This document shows positions 1 through 7,230 of a stretch of 15,994 nucleotides of DNA, piece by piece. Every line of letters starts with the position of its first letter. Within the stretch, counting starts at the first letter, position 1. Below the pieces are notes generated by a model. The model searched no databases and was not told the DNA's origin. It saw only the letters and a list, made by a program, of their open reading frames with translations. Source of the stretch: Candidatus Gastranaerophilales bacterium (GTDB lineage Bacteria > Cyanobacteriota > Vampirovibrionia > Gastranaerophilales > Gastranaerophilaceae); the NCBI GenBank assembly GCA_944325615.1, contig CALVAU010000119.1, positions 1 to 15,994 on the forward strand, written 5' to 3'. The position numbers and the translations under genes are program-made.

Positions 1-783
1 GGAAAAGAAGATTTTCGAGTTATGCTCAATCCTACTCCGCAAGACCAAAGACCGTTTATGCAAAATTTTATTTTGGATGCATATATCGCAACAAACAGAA
101 TTCCTCATCATAGGATTATTCTTGGTAACACTCGTCCCGCAATCGGAATGGAAGGTGCACAAAGCCCTTATACATTACCTTTCATAAATCGTTCTCAGAT
201 TTCAAGAACATTCGGCACAGTCCGTAAATTAGGACTTCATGCTGTGGGGAATTATGATTTTATAGATTATGATTTGGGAATTTTAAGCTCTGATACTTAC
301 TTTTCTTCATTTTTTCCCGGAATGGAATTTGACGGTTGGGTAAATTTTAAACCACTTGCAAAAACTGACGGCAAATACGGTAAACTTGTAACAGGCGGAG
401 GTATTTCAGCAGGGAAAAGAGATTCTGATTTTTTTGTTACCGGTGCTTTTGTAGGTTATGAATATAAAAGATTTTCAACAAGATTTGAATGGGCACATGC
501 CGATGGTTCAAACGGCGCCACAGGCTTCAGTACAAATAAAGCAACCGGATTCTATTCAACCGTTGCCTATAAAATAACCAAAAGACTTCAAGTATTATTC
601 AGATATGATGAATTTAATCCAAATACTGACATTGCACATAATAAAAAAAGAGAATATACAACAGGTTTGAATTATTTTATAAAAGGACAAGCAGTCAGGT
701 TGATTTTAAACTATATTTTCTGTCAAAATGATATCGGACCAAATTCTCATAGAATTTTAGTCGGCACACAATTTTTAATCTGA
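1..783 (+). CDS. Porin of the OprO/OprP (phosphate-selective) type, 3' part only
   Basis: The frame is open from the first base, so the gene begins upstream of the window; the in-frame ATG at 22 has no ribosome binding site and sits inside continuous coding sequence. The segment GNTRPAIGMEG followed by LPFINRSQISRTFG resembles the family signature in which a barrel strand carries G-x-x-[KR]-P-x-G and then L-P-F-x-x-R-S. The rest alternates polar and hydrophobic residues with frequent Gly/Tyr/Phe, as in transmembrane beta strands (for example YKRFSTRFEWAHADG and ITKRLQVLFRYDEF), and ends in GTQFLI, near the aromatic terminal strand expected for barrel insertion. It would sit in the outer membrane as a passive channel; the true substrate cannot be told from sequence, and phosphate is only the name of the family. 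Probably co-transcribed with the next gene, 25 bp downstream. Confidence 0.8.
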   Translation, partial: GKEDFRVMLNPTPQDQRPFMQNFILDAYIATNRIPHHRIILGNTRPAIGMEGAQSPYTLPFINRSQISRTFGTVRKLGLHAVGNYDFIDYDLGILSSDTYFSSFFPGMEFDGWVNFKPLAKTDGKYGKLVTGGGISAGKRDSDFFVTGAFVGYEYKRFSTRFEWAHADGSNGATGFSTNKATGFYSTVAYKITKRLQVLFRYDEFNPNTDIAHNKKREYTTGLNYFIKGQAVRLILNYIFCQNDIGPNSHRILVGTQFLI

Positions 784-808
784 TTTATAGCACAATAAAG
801 GAGACAAT

Positions 809-1567
809 ATGGAATTCAGTATAAATGAAAAATGCATTCATTGCGGAAAATGCATTAAAGATTGCATGGGAAAAGCTTTAAAATTCAATGAAGATAAAAT
901 ACCTGAGCTGGATGAAAACAAATGTATAAAATGCGAGCATTGTCTCGCAATTTGTCCTGTCGGAGCACTTTCAATAATGGGCAAAAATCCTGAAGATTCC
1001 GAGCTCCCAGACAACAGACCAAATGAAATGCAAATGTTGAATTTGATAAAAACACGAAGAAGTATTCGCTATTACAAAAACGAAAATGTTGATAAAGAAT
1101 TGATAGAAAAATTAAAAGATATGCTTAATTGGGTTCCTACCGGAGTAAACAATCACAAATTAGTTTTTTCAATTATAGATGACGTTGATGTAATGAACGA
1201 ATTTAGGAATTATACAAACGGAAAAATGCTAAAAATACTGACAAATCCTGTATTAAAAAAGCTTGCGGGAAAATTTGAAAGATATAAAAATGCATTTTTA
1301 AGAGGTGAAGATATTATTTTTCGCGGTGCACCTCACATGATAGTTGTATCAAGTCCCATTGATGCACCTTGTGCTGATATAGATCCAATTATTGCGCTTT
1401 CATATTTTGAACTCTATGCTCAGACTCTCGGGATAGGTACTTGCTGGTGCGGAATTGTTGATGCAATGCTCAGAAATTTTCCGGAACTCTGTGAACATCT
1501 CGAAATTCCTCAAGGGTACCGAGTCGGATATGCAATGCTTTTCGGTATGCCGGATGTAAAATATTAA
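809..1567 (+). CDS. Ferredoxin-nitroreductase fusion (two 4Fe-4S clusters plus FMN domain)
   Basis: A strong ribosome binding site (AAGGAG, about 6 nt before the ATG) fixes the start. Residues 9-19 (CIHCGKCIKDC) and 39-50 (CIKCEHCLAICP) are two classical CxxCxxCxxxC(P) motifs, so two [4Fe-4S] clusters. From about residue 77 follows a nitroreductase domain: TRRSIRYY at 82-89 is the usual FMN-phosphate binding start (R-R-S-x-R), NWVPTGVNNH is the P-x-x-x-N-x-Q-type segment, and GIGTCWCGI is the late glycine-rich segment. Members of this fusion family pass electrons from the clusters to flavin and reduce quinones, nitro-compounds or unknown substrates in the cytoplasm. At 252 residues it is slightly short: homologues usually carry about 10 more residues after the final GYxMxFGxPxxKY segment, while here TAA follows directly. 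Substrate unknown. Confidence 0.9.
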   Translation: MEFSINEKCIHCGKCIKDCMGKALKFNEDKIPELDENKCIKCEHCLAICPVGALSIMGKNPEDSELPDNRPNEMQMLNLIKTRRSIRYYKNENVDKELIEKLKDMLNWVPTGVNNHKLVFSIIDDVDVMNEFRNYTNGKMLKILTNPVLKKLAGKFERYKNAFLRGEDIIFRGAPHMIVVSSPIDAPCADIDPIIALSYFELYAQTLGIGTCWCGIVDAMLRNFPELCEHLEIPQGYRVGYAMLFGMPDVKY

Positions 1568-1697
1568 AGAGCTAATAAAAAAAAAAAATGTCAATTTATT
1601 TCAGTTAAAAAAGGTATTAAAAATTCCGATATAATTGAAAAAGCTAAAAGATATTTTTGGAATTTTGTAAAATAAAAATTTTATAACTTGTATAGAA

Positions 1698-1728
1698 AAA
1701 AGGTTTTGTGAAATTCACAAAACCTTTT
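1698..1728. terminator. Bidirectional terminator hairpin between convergent genes
   Basis: A perfect inverted repeat has arms of 15 bases (1698-1712 and 1714-1728); in practice it makes a 13-bp stem closed by a 5-base loop. Its outer part is A on the left and T on the right, so it gives a U-tract when read from either side. It lies 130 bp after the nitroreductase stop and 31 bp after the stop of the opposing repeat protein, and probably ends both transcripts. Confidence 0.85.
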
Positions 1729-1759
1729 CAATTTATAAATATCAATGAGTTTTAAAAAA

Positions 1760-2308
1760 TTAAACACAAGCACATTCTTGAACATCTGAAGCCATGCTGC
1801 AGAAATTGTAGCCAGATTCATTTTGTTCAAAATATCTGCGACCGTCAATTACTAATTCTTCACATTGATTTAAAGTTGTTAATGATAAGTTTTTAGCAAC
1901 TTTTGAATCTACAATAAGAGTGTGAACTCTGAAGTTTTTAGGTAATTGTTCAATTTTTGTTCCAGAAATATTAAATACGTTAGTTCTGATATCTGTATTT
2001 AATTTTTCAACATTTGATTTTTCCATATTTAACCAACCAGTGTAAATATGTTCAGGTAATTTTTTAACTTTTGTACCTGCCATATTAACGCGATCAGCAT
2101 CAATAGGAGTTGTGAAATTTTTAATTTCAGCACCTGAAAGATTTAATTCTTGGCTTACCCAGCCAATAGTTAATTTGTCAATTACACATTTTGAAAGGTT
2201 TAAGTTACCTTCAATGTTTCCTAGTTCTAAATGTTTGATTGTGCAGCCTGATAAATCTAAATCGCCACCGTTATAGCTGCTAAGAATTTGTTCATAATCT
2301 TTTTTCAT
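1760..2308 (-). CDS. Small protein of seven 19-residue leucine-rich-like repeats
   Basis: The start is fixed by AAGGAGG 7 nt before ATG. The 182-residue product has hydrophobic positions spaced exactly 19 apart (L17, L36, L55, V74, L93, F112, L131), each opening a unit of the form x-L-N-[LMI]-S-G-[TC]-x-[IV]-x-x-L-P-x-x-I. That is close to bacterial leucine-rich repeats and should fold as a short solenoid, probably a protein-binding surface. There is no signal peptide or membrane segment, so it is predicted to stay in the cytoplasm unless exported by another route. After the solenoid comes a Cys-containing tail, with cysteines near 172, 179 and 181, ending CACV. That ending loosely resembles a eukaryotic CaaX prenylation box, which may be coincidence. 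The gene stands alone, divergent from the PHP-domain gene. Function unknown. Confidence 0.8.
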   Translation of the reverse strand: MKKDYEQILSSYNGGDLDLSGCTIKHLELGNIEGNLNLSKCVIDKLTIGWVSQELNLSGAEIKNFTTPIDADRVNMAGTKVKKLPEHIYTGWLNMEKSNVEKLNTDIRTNVFNISGTKIEQLPKNFRVHTLIVDSKVAKNLSLTTLNQCEELVIDGRRYFEQNESGYNFCSMASDVQECACV

Positions 2309-2705
2309 TTATAAGCCTCCTTGTTAAGTAAGTATTTTTAATATAAAGTAACTTTTTTTTTACAACATCCTCTATATAAATGTTTTTTTATTTTTATATA
2401 AAATTTTATAAAAAATTTTTATAAAATTTTTACTATTTATTTTAAATTTATCATCATATTTTTTAAAAGAAAAAAAATTTAAAAAAGTTAATATATTTTC
2501 TTAATTCAAGAGTAAAAATTTTTGCATATAATTATTAAATTTTATTATAAATTTATGTAAATATTTTTCATCAAAAACCTTTTTTATGTATAATAATTTG
2601 TAAATTATCGTTTTCAAAATTTGATTAAAAATTTATATGTCTTATTAGGGAATAGCAAAATATAATTTAATGAAAATAATTAAATAAAAAGGATGAAGGG
2701 TATCT
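2309..2705. other. Non-coding divergent promoter region, nearly pure A+T
   Basis: This 397-bp gap between divergent genes has no credible reading frame. It contains long A and T tracts, a 14-bp palindrome TATAAAATTTTATA (2397-2410), and an 11-base direct repeat TATAAAATTTT at 2397-2407 and 2420-2430. Two TATAAT hexamers face the right-hand gene, at 2589-2594 and 2661-2666; the second would give a leader of about 33 nt. Such tracts could act as UP elements or bind nucleoid proteins, but this composition also produces palindromes by chance. No RNA gene or riboswitch was recognised. Confidence 0.6.
2566..2594 (+). promoter_or_regulatory. Predicted promoter for the PHP-domain gene
   Basis: A perfect TATAAT at 2589-2594 lies 17 bases after a weak -35-like TTTCAT (2566-2571), separated by a T-rich spacer. 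The surrounding bases closely match the promoter at 7404-7433 before the TolC-family gene: both read CTTTTTT, ATGTATAATA, then TTTGTAA. Transcription from here would leave a leader of about 105 nt. The alternative TATAAT at 2661 cannot be excluded. Confidence 0.5.
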
Positions 2706-4064
2706 ATGAGAGTTTCTGCGGTCAATGATATTAATCAGGTCTATTTTCAAAAAAGATTTAAAACAACAACTAACAATGAAGAAGATCAATATATTTATCC
2801 GCCAAAACCGTTCCACAAATTAAAAACCGCAGCGTATAGTGCAAGCGTATTAGCTGCAGGATTAGGAATTGTTTATTTAGGTAAAAAACTTAATGTTTCA
2901 GAATATGCAAAATTATTATCACAAGCTATTCAATCTACAACAAGCAAAAAAGTAAATCCTCAGCATTTTAATTGTTTTATGTCTGGTGATGAACTTTTAA
3001 AAATTTTACCTAAATTAAATGAAAAAAACTTTGAAGCAAGTTCGCAAAATATTACAAATGGCATTTTCAAAGCAGATTTGCACAGCCATTCAAATTATGC
3101 AGACGGCAAAGGTTATGTAAAAAATATTGTTGAAGATGCCCTAGATTATGCTGATGCTTTGTATAAAAAAACTAGACAAAAATTTATCTTTGCAATCACA
3201 GATCAAGATACAACAGAAAGCACAAAAGAAATACTTGGTATCGTAGCTTCAAATCCCAAAAAATATAAAAGTATTCGCATAGTTCCTGCTATGGAAGTAA
3301 GTTTTGTGCATAAAGCTCCAAATTCAAAAAATGAATGTGAAGTATCAGAATTACTTGTATATGGAATAAATCCATATTCTGAAAAAATAAATAAATTTAC
3401 AAATAATATTAAAGAAAAAAGATTAAAAGTTATAAATAATTTTATAAAAGAAGCATCAGAAAAATGTAATTTAACAAAATTTTCTTATAATGAATTTGAT
3501 CGTTTTTATGAAGCTGAAAAATACGGAAATTTTATGAATATTCATTGGCGATTAAATCACTATGTACAAACAAAACATGCCATTACAATTTTGGCTTCAA
3601 AAACAAGTCAAAATGCAGAAATTTTATATGAAAATATTATGAAAAATAATAAAGGAGCATCTTTAGGACAACTTCATGAAGCCAATATAATTCCTTCTGA
3701 TATTACAGAAAACCAAGAATTAAACAGTATCTTAAAAAAATATTCACCTCGTATAGAAAACGGTAAAATTATCACACAAAGTGAAAATACTTTTGAAGAA
3801 GTAATAGATGCTTTCAAAGATGAAAAAAATATATTTATGGCTTTTGCAAAACCTGTATATTTTTCAGAAAAAGTGAAAAAACCTTATGAAGAATTTAAAT
3901 ATTATATTGATAATTCTAATGGTTTGATAAAAGCAAGCGAAAGTTATTTTCAATCTTACGATAACAGAGATAAAAATCAAATCAAGAATATTCAATCTTT
4001 GACAGAAAGCTTAAAATTATTAAATATTGGCGGAAGAGAAAATAAAGAATTTTGTCTGTTTTAA
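2706..4064 (+). CDS. Membrane-anchored, divergent PHP-domain protein
   Basis: The start follows GAAGGG five bases upstream. The first 16 residues carry the shared N-terminal pattern (MRVSAVN, then VYFQK). Residues 41-59 form one likely membrane helix. The rest contains a PHP (polymerase and histidinol phosphatase) metal-dependent hydrolase signature: KADLHSHSNYADGKG at 122-136 (H126 and H128 as the HxH ligands), FAITDQDTTES at 162-172, and PAMEVSF at 194-200 with E197 as a probable ligand. The second motif is normally T-D-H-D; here the metal-ligand His is Gln (Q167). I also found no clear closing D-x-H motif. The enzyme may therefore be inactive or use altered metal ligands. Known PHP proteins hydrolyse phosphoesters (histidinol phosphate, 3'-5' nucleotides, RNA ends), so any substrate here is open. 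The C-terminal 200 residues are unlike anything I recognise. Stop is 1 bp from that of the convergent gene. Confidence 0.7.
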   Translation: MRVSAVNDINQVYFQKRFKTTTNNEEDQYIYPPKPFHKLKTAAYSASVLAAGLGIVYLGKKLNVSEYAKLLSQAIQSTTSKKVNPQHFNCFMSGDELLKILPKLNEKNFEASSQNITNGIFKADLHSHSNYADGKGYVKNIVEDALDYADALYKKTRQKFIFAITDQDTTESTKEILGIVASNPKKYKSIRIVPAMEVSFVHKAPNSKNECEVSELLVYGINPYSEKINKFTNNIKEKRLKVINNFIKEASEKCNLTKFSYNEFDRFYEAEKYGNFMNIHWRLNHYVQTKHAITILASKTSQNAEILYENIMKNNKGASLGQLHEANIIPSDITENQELNSILKKYSPRIENGKIITQSENTFEEVIDAFKDEKNIFMAFAKPVYFSEKVKKPYEEFKYYIDNSNGLIKASESYFQSYDNRDKNQIKNIQSLTESLKLLNIGGRENKEFCLF

Positions 4065-4065
4065 T

Positions 4066-4824
4066 TTACATTTTATTCAAATAAAACATAACATTTTTAA
4101 TCCACAAATCAGAAACTGCTTTTTCACAATATTTTCCTGATTTACCGATTTTTTCAATGCTATTATAATTTTCATTAACTCTTTTATCAATAATTTGAGC
4201 CATTTTTTCAATGCAATCTTCTACATTTTTAAATTCTGCATGACCTTTTTTTAAAATAATACCGCCAATATTATTTTTCTTAACTGCAGCATAAGAAGTT
4301 CCTCTTGCAGATTCTTGCATTGCAATAGCTACAAGTACTGTTGGATTTATATTATATTTTTCACTAATTTTCATAAAGCTATTAGCTTTGCCAAAAAACG
4401 GATTGTAATCTTTTTTACCTTTTCGTTTTGGAATTAATTTTTCGATAAAATAATCAAGTTGTTCTGCTGTGCCATTATAGGGTTCTCTTAGACATTCGGA
4501 ATTTTTCTTAAAATTATTTCTCGGTAAAAAATCAAATGATCCTAAAGGAGGAAAAACATTTTCATCTTTAGGTTTTGGGAAAAAAGGAACAAAACGCGTT
4601 ACATTTTTTGATTGAAAAACATCATTACACGCTAAAAGTGATTTATTTATATTTTGTGAATGCGCAGAAAATGAACCTAATGATTCTGCAATAATCATTG
4701 TTGTTGGAATAATTTTTTTCAACGCTGTTTCTTTAATTTTTTCTTTAACAACATTGTGGGGTGTACATTTTTTCAGAAATTTTTTACTGCGGCCTAATTG
4801 CGCATTTAATATAGTTAAAGGCAT
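4066..4824 (-). CDS. Glucosaminidase-type (FlgJ C-terminal/lysozyme-like) peptidoglycan hydrolase
   Basis: Residues 147-195 match the glucosaminidase family (FlgJ C-terminus, LytD, Atl type): a helix FMKISEKYNINPTVLVAIAM, then QESARGTS with E171 as the likely catalytic acid, then NNIGGI, equivalent to the N-[LI]-[FG]-G-[IL] motif. Enzymes of this fold cut the glycan backbone of peptidoglycan. The N-terminal 145 residues are not recognised. They start MPLTILN, in the pattern shared with nearby proteins, then run basic, then reach a hydrophobic segment at about 36-55 (KKIIPTTMIIAESLGSFSA) that may be an internal signal sequence. Residues 75-110 are Pro/Phe-rich, like a linker. ATG 4824 has AAGGA about 8-9 nt upstream. 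The gene converges on the PHP-domain gene with a single base between stops. Hydrolase fold confident, exact bond cut not. Confidence 0.72.
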   Translation of the reverse strand: MPLTILNAQLGRSKKFLKKCTPHNVVKEKIKETALKKIIPTTMIIAESLGSFSAHSQNINKSLLACNDVFQSKNVTRFVPFFPKPKDENVFPPLGSFDFLPRNNFKKNSECLREPYNGTAEQLDYFIEKLIPKRKGKKDYNPFFGKANSFMKISEKYNINPTVLVAIAMQESARGTSYAAVKKNNIGGIILKKGHAEFKNVEDCIEKMAQIIDKRVNENYNSIEKIGKSGKYCEKAVSDLWIKNVMFYLNKM

Positions 4825-4911
4825 AATAAAATTCCTTTTTTCATTTGGGGCATATATATTTTGTTAAAAAGATATTTATTTTTCAAGTCCAAACTTAATA
4901 TTTTTTTACAA

Positions 4912-5442
4912 TCAATCCAGATATTTCCTTGTCATTACAAGGTTTCCATCCTCATCATACCCGTTTTCTTTTACCCAATGTGCAATCAACTTACCCTTTG
5001 GTGAAAATATGTATGTCTCTGCCTTTGAAACTCTAAGCCCCATATTAACTAAATTTCCATTTATATCATATTTATAAGATTTATATGGATATTCAATTCC
5101 ATCTTTAATCTCATAATGAGTCAAATCACCATTTGGAGCATAATAAAAAACATGCAGTCTATCGTTGTGATACATTACAGCGTAAGAATTATCTGAAAAC
5201 ATTGCAAGAGTTCGATCCTTTAATTCAACAGAACCCTTCAAAAGTGCAGCAATATTCTCGTTATAATTTTCATCTTTTAAATATATAGAAATAAACTTTT
5301 CATCTGCTCTTTGAGGTTTTGAATTTATCAATTCAGAACGAGCTGAATCAGTTGTATATTCAACTTCGCCGGTCAAAAACATCTCCGCTTGCGCAGGCAA
5401 AATTAAAGCAATAAGAAAAAATAACCCGAACAAAAATCTCAT
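4912..5442 (-). CDS. Secreted or periplasmic protein with Y-x-x-x-G-x-L repeats, function unknown
   Basis: Residues 1-19 are a textbook signal peptide: MRF, a hydrophobic core, then PAQA with cleavage before E20. The mature part of about 157 residues has, in its second half, four short units of form [YF]-[DA]-x-[ND]-G-[DNK]-L (YAPNGDL, YDINGNL, FSPKGKL, YDEDGNL) at about 101, 125, 146 and 163. They resemble MORN-variant/YD-like beta-hairpin repeats; similar units occur in the protein at 12484-13779. No catalytic motif was seen. There is no Shine-Dalgarno sequence before the ATG; a good promoter lies immediately upstream, which suggests a leaderless transcript. The stop codon of the upstream ABC-F gene is 38 bp away, so the promoter fills the gap. 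Exported nature confident, role not known. Confidence 0.75.
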   Translation of the reverse strand: MRFLFGLFFLIALILPAQAEMFLTGEVEYTTDSARSELINSKPQRADEKFISIYLKDENYNENIAALLKGSVELKDRTLAMFSDNSYAVMYHNDRLHVFYYAPNGDLTHYEIKDGIEYPYKSYKYDINGNLVNMGLRVSKAETYIFSPKGKLIAHWVKENGYDEDGNLVMTRKYLD

Positions 5443-5449
5443 GTTATGT

Positions 5450-5478
5450 ATAATAATTATGCTTTATTGTTTTGTCAA
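5450..5478 (-). promoter_or_regulatory. Sigma-70 type promoter placed directly at a start codon
   Basis: Read on the minus strand, TTGACA (5478-5473) is followed after exactly 17 bases by TATTAT (5455-5450), one mismatch from TATAAT. A start site 6-8 bases after the -10 falls at about 5443, the base before the ATG at 5442. No ribosome binding site exists between, so the mRNA is probably leaderless. Confidence 0.7.
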
Positions 5479-5480
5479 TA

Positions 5481-7112
5481 TTATTTTTTCATTGCAAAAT
5501 TTTTATACAAATCTTCACGTTTTTTGATAACTGTCGGGTTTGCTAAATATTCATCATATTTATTTCTCATATTGATGTAACCGTAAGGTGACACTTCAAT
5601 AATTCTATCAGCGACAGTCTGAATTAGACGATAATCCTGAGATGTGAAAAGGACAGTTCCCGGATAATCTATCAATGCATTATTTAAAGCAGTAATAGCT
5701 TCCAAATCCAAATGGTTTGTCGGCTCATCAAATATCATTACATTTGAAGCCTCTATCATCATTTTTGCAAAAAGGCATCTGACTTTTTCTCCACCTGATA
5801 AAACTTTTACTTTTTTATCAGCATCCTCTCCTGTAAATAGCATTCTACCGAGATATCCTCTCAAATAATTTACATGCTGATCGAGTGAATATTGCGCAAG
5901 CCATTGCATAATTGTCAAATCATTTTCAAAGAAATAATTGTTATCCAACGGGAAATATGAGCAAGTCGCAGTAACACCCCATTTGTATTCCCCTGAATCC
6001 GGAGAAACTTTCCCATTTAAAATTTCAAACAGCGTTGTTGTAATCAACGGATCTTTTGCAATAAATGCAACTTTTTCTCCCTGATACAATTCAAATGACA
6101 AACTTTTAATTAACTGTTCACCATCAATTGATTTATTCAAATTTTTGACAGTCAAAACATCACGTCCTGGAGGTTTTGTAAAAGTAAATCTAATTCTCGG
6201 GTACTGTCTTGAAGATGGTTTTATTTCTTCTAAAGAAAGTTTATCAAGCATATTTTTTCTTGATGTTGCTTGTTTTGCCTTAGATGCATTCGCACTGAAT
6301 CGAGCAATAAAAGCTTTCAATTCTTCCATTTTTTCTTCAGTTTTGCGATTTTGTTCCTCTTTTTGTTTTTGAATTAACTGACTTGCTTGTGACCAAAATG
6401 TGTAGTTACCTGTATATAATTGAATATTTTTGTAATCAATATCTGCTATATGCGTACAAACATTATCCAAAAATTTTCTATCGTGAGATACAACAATTAC
6501 GGTATTTTGGAAGTTAATTAAAAATTCTTCCAACCAAGCAATCGTATTTATATCAAGGTGGTTGGTCGGCTCGTCAAGTAATAAAATATCAGGATTGCCG
6601 AATAATGCTTGTGCTAGTAATACACGAACCTTCTCACTTCCTGATAATTCACTCATTAAAGAATAATGAAATTCATCGGAAATCCCTAATTCACTTAATA
6701 AACTCGCTGCCATTGCCTCTGCCTGCCAGCCGTCAAGTTCTGCAAATTCCGTTTCTAAATGTGCAACTTTAATACCATCTTCATCATTAAAATCCGGTTT
6801 TGAATATAGAGCATCTCTTTCTTGCATAATATCATACAGTTTTTTATGCCCCATAATCACGGTATCAATAACTTTAAAATTGTCAAATTCAAAATGGTTT
6901 TGTTTTAATACAGCAATTCTTTGCCCTTTAGAGATATGAACTTCACCTGAAGTCGGCTCTATATCTCCGGATAAAACTTTTAAAAAAGTACTTTTTCCAG
7001 AACCGTTTGCACCAATAAGTCCATAACAATTTCCGGGAGTGAATTTTATATTTACATTCTCAAATAAAGTTTGAGATCCAAATCTTACCGTTAATTTTTC
7101 CGTTGTTATCAT
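5481..7112 (-). CDS. ABC-F family ATPase, YbiT-like, with degenerate second ATP site
   Basis: Colinear over its length with E. coli YbiT, a soluble ABC-F protein thought to act on the ribosome rather than in transport. Domain 1: Walker A GANGSGKST (34-42), signature LSGSE (156-160), Walker B DILLLDEPTNHLD (175-187), switch His in SHD (H210). The linker at about 240-305 has the YbiT-type SRFSANASK-like segment (FSANASKAKQATSR). Domain 2: signature LSGGE (438-442) and Walker B DEPTNHLD (462-469) are intact, but the Walker A is replaced by FIAKDPLITTT (350-360) with no GxxGxGK[ST], and the switch His is Gln (SQD, 491-493). Only the first site's own Walker A can bind ATP normally. Related YbiT-like proteins may share part of this decay. 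ATG 7112 has AAGG with short spacing. Translation regulation is an inference from the family. Confidence 0.92.
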   Translation of the reverse strand: MITTEKLTVRFGSQTLFENVNIKFTPGNCYGLIGANGSGKSTFLKVLSGDIEPTSGEVHISKGQRIAVLKQNHFEFDNFKVIDTVIMGHKKLYDIMQERDALYSKPDFNDEDGIKVAHLETEFAELDGWQAEAMAASLLSELGISDEFHYSLMSELSGSEKVRVLLAQALFGNPDILLLDEPTNHLDINTIAWLEEFLINFQNTVIVVSHDRKFLDNVCTHIADIDYKNIQLYTGNYTFWSQASQLIQKQKEEQNRKTEEKMEELKAFIARFSANASKAKQATSRKNMLDKLSLEEIKPSSRQYPRIRFTFTKPPGRDVLTVKNLNKSIDGEQLIKSLSFELYQGEKVAFIAKDPLITTTLFEILNGKVSPDSGEYKWGVTATCSYFPLDNNYFFENDLTIMQWLAQYSLDQHVNYLRGYLGRMLFTGEDADKKVKVLSGGEKVRCLFAKMMIEASNVMIFDEPTNHLDLEAITALNNALIDYPGTVLFTSQDYRLIQTVADRIIEVSPYGYINMRNKYDEYLANPTVIKKREDLYKNFAMKK

Positions 7113-7230
7113 TTCATTACCTTAAAATATTTCGACTACTAAAAATTATAATATAAATATTTTACTTTATCCTATTTAGCAATGTTGTGAATTGAAAAAG
7201 GGTTTATAAAAAAGATAAAGCGAGGTCAAA

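Noticed and set aside
2397..2430. Palindromes and direct repeats in the divergent promoter region as an origin or attachment site
   Set aside because: No DnaA boxes, no iterons, no integrase nearby; composition explains them.
5446..5457. Plus-strand TATGTATAATA resembling the two promoter cores
   Set aside because: No plus-strand gene follows it; the bases belong to the minus-strand promoter at 5450-5478.
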